Position numbers and translations under genes: made by a program
Notes under the pieces: generated by a model
What the model was told of the DNA's origin: nothing
Databases searched by the model: none
Seen by the model: the letters and a program-made list of their open reading frames with translations, nothing else
Shown: piece by piece, positions 5,476 to 5,546 of the stretch
Position numbering within the stretch: the stretch's first letter is position 1
Layout of the letters: the number at the start of each line of letters is the position of its first letter
Assembly: GCA_020343575.1 (NCBI GenBank)
Contig: CP070801.1
Span: forward strand, 557,152 to 562,697
Length of the DNA: 5,546 bases
Direction of reading: 5' to 3'
Origin: Candidatus Aenigmatarchaeota archaeon
Lineage (GTDB): Archaea > Aenigmatarchaeota > Aenigmatarchaeia > QMZP01

Positions 5476-5546
5476 TTAGACATTTCCATCCTTTGAGACG
5501 AAGTAGACACCACCTTTCTGTACGCAGGGGGTTGAGAATATCTTGT
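5476..5546 (-). pseudogene. PQQ-like beta-propeller protein, copy 3: upstream part ending at the premature stop (partial)
   Basis: Upstream of the stop the same frame reads KIFSTPCVQK, then GGVYFVSKDGNV, then TAA at 5476-5478, then AVTLEGK leading into the C-terminal part. It aligns with copy 1 at the blade 2/3 junction (FAIPCVHE, then GVVYVGSRSGNLYAI), so the stop replaces the tyrosine of the NLYA motif. One base change from TAT or TAC to TAA accounts for it. The N-terminal cap, blade 1 and most of blade 2 lie beyond the right edge. TAA also ends copy 2 and cmk, so it is a normal stop codon in this genome. Confidence 0.6.

Noticed and set aside
5476..5478. Stop-codon reassignment or pyrrolysine-type readthrough in propeller copy 3
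   Set aside because: The codon is TAA, not TAG, and TAA ends two other genes here. No readthrough structure is evident, so mutation or sequencing error is simpler.
1980..5546. Regular repeats of about 117-120 bases that could suggest a repeat array or CRISPR
   Set aside because: The period is that of 39-40 codon propeller blades, repeats are degenerate at DNA level, and the frame stays open through them. There are no identical short repeats with unique spacers.

Overview
The window looks like a piece of an archaeal chromosome, most likely from a DPANN-type or otherwise poorly sampled lineage. The evidence is an archaeal-type cytidylate kinase, a GGTGA Shine-Dalgarno site, a TTTATAAA TATA box, arginine codons dominated by AGG/AGA, and promoter-like elements about 25 bases before start codons that lack a ribosome binding site. 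The lineage below domain level is inference.

Layout. On the + strand, the last codons of an unidentified gene (1-36) overlap by one base the start of a cytidylate kinase gene (36-635). Its stop codon directly abuts the stop codon of a convergent gene (636-1856, minus strand). That gene encodes a single-chain nucleotidyltransferase (MNT type, GSx10DxD) followed by two HEPN-like helical domains, the first with an intact Rx4H motif and the second degenerate. A 123-base AT-rich gap (1857-1979) carries its likely promoter.

The rest (1980-5546) is a minus-strand tandem array of three paralogous PQQ-like beta-propeller proteins, transcribed from right to left. The two complete copies (428 and 429 aa) share one architecture: a conserved N-terminal cap of about 45 residues, eight blades of 38-40 residues, a variable charged linker, and a nearly invariant tail of about 30 residues ending in a basic, Tyr-containing segment. 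Neither has a signal peptide or membrane segment, so they are predicted to be cytoplasmic, unlike most characterised PQQ propellers. The third copy runs off the right edge and has an in-frame TAA exactly where a conserved blade tyrosine should be, with open homologous frame on both sides. It is a nonsense-interrupted gene or a sequencing error.

The two complete propeller genes are preceded by a 28-base element that matches at 26 positions, although their proteins have diverged widely. It sits immediately before each ATG and has a TATA-like core at about -22 to -27, so each gene may make its own leaderless transcript.

The most unusual part is the propeller array: an expanded family of cytoplasmic propellers with fixed end modules and an unexplained conserved tail. 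Nothing in the sequence identifies its ligand or role, and no functional link to the MNT-HEPN gene or the kinase is shown beyond proximity.
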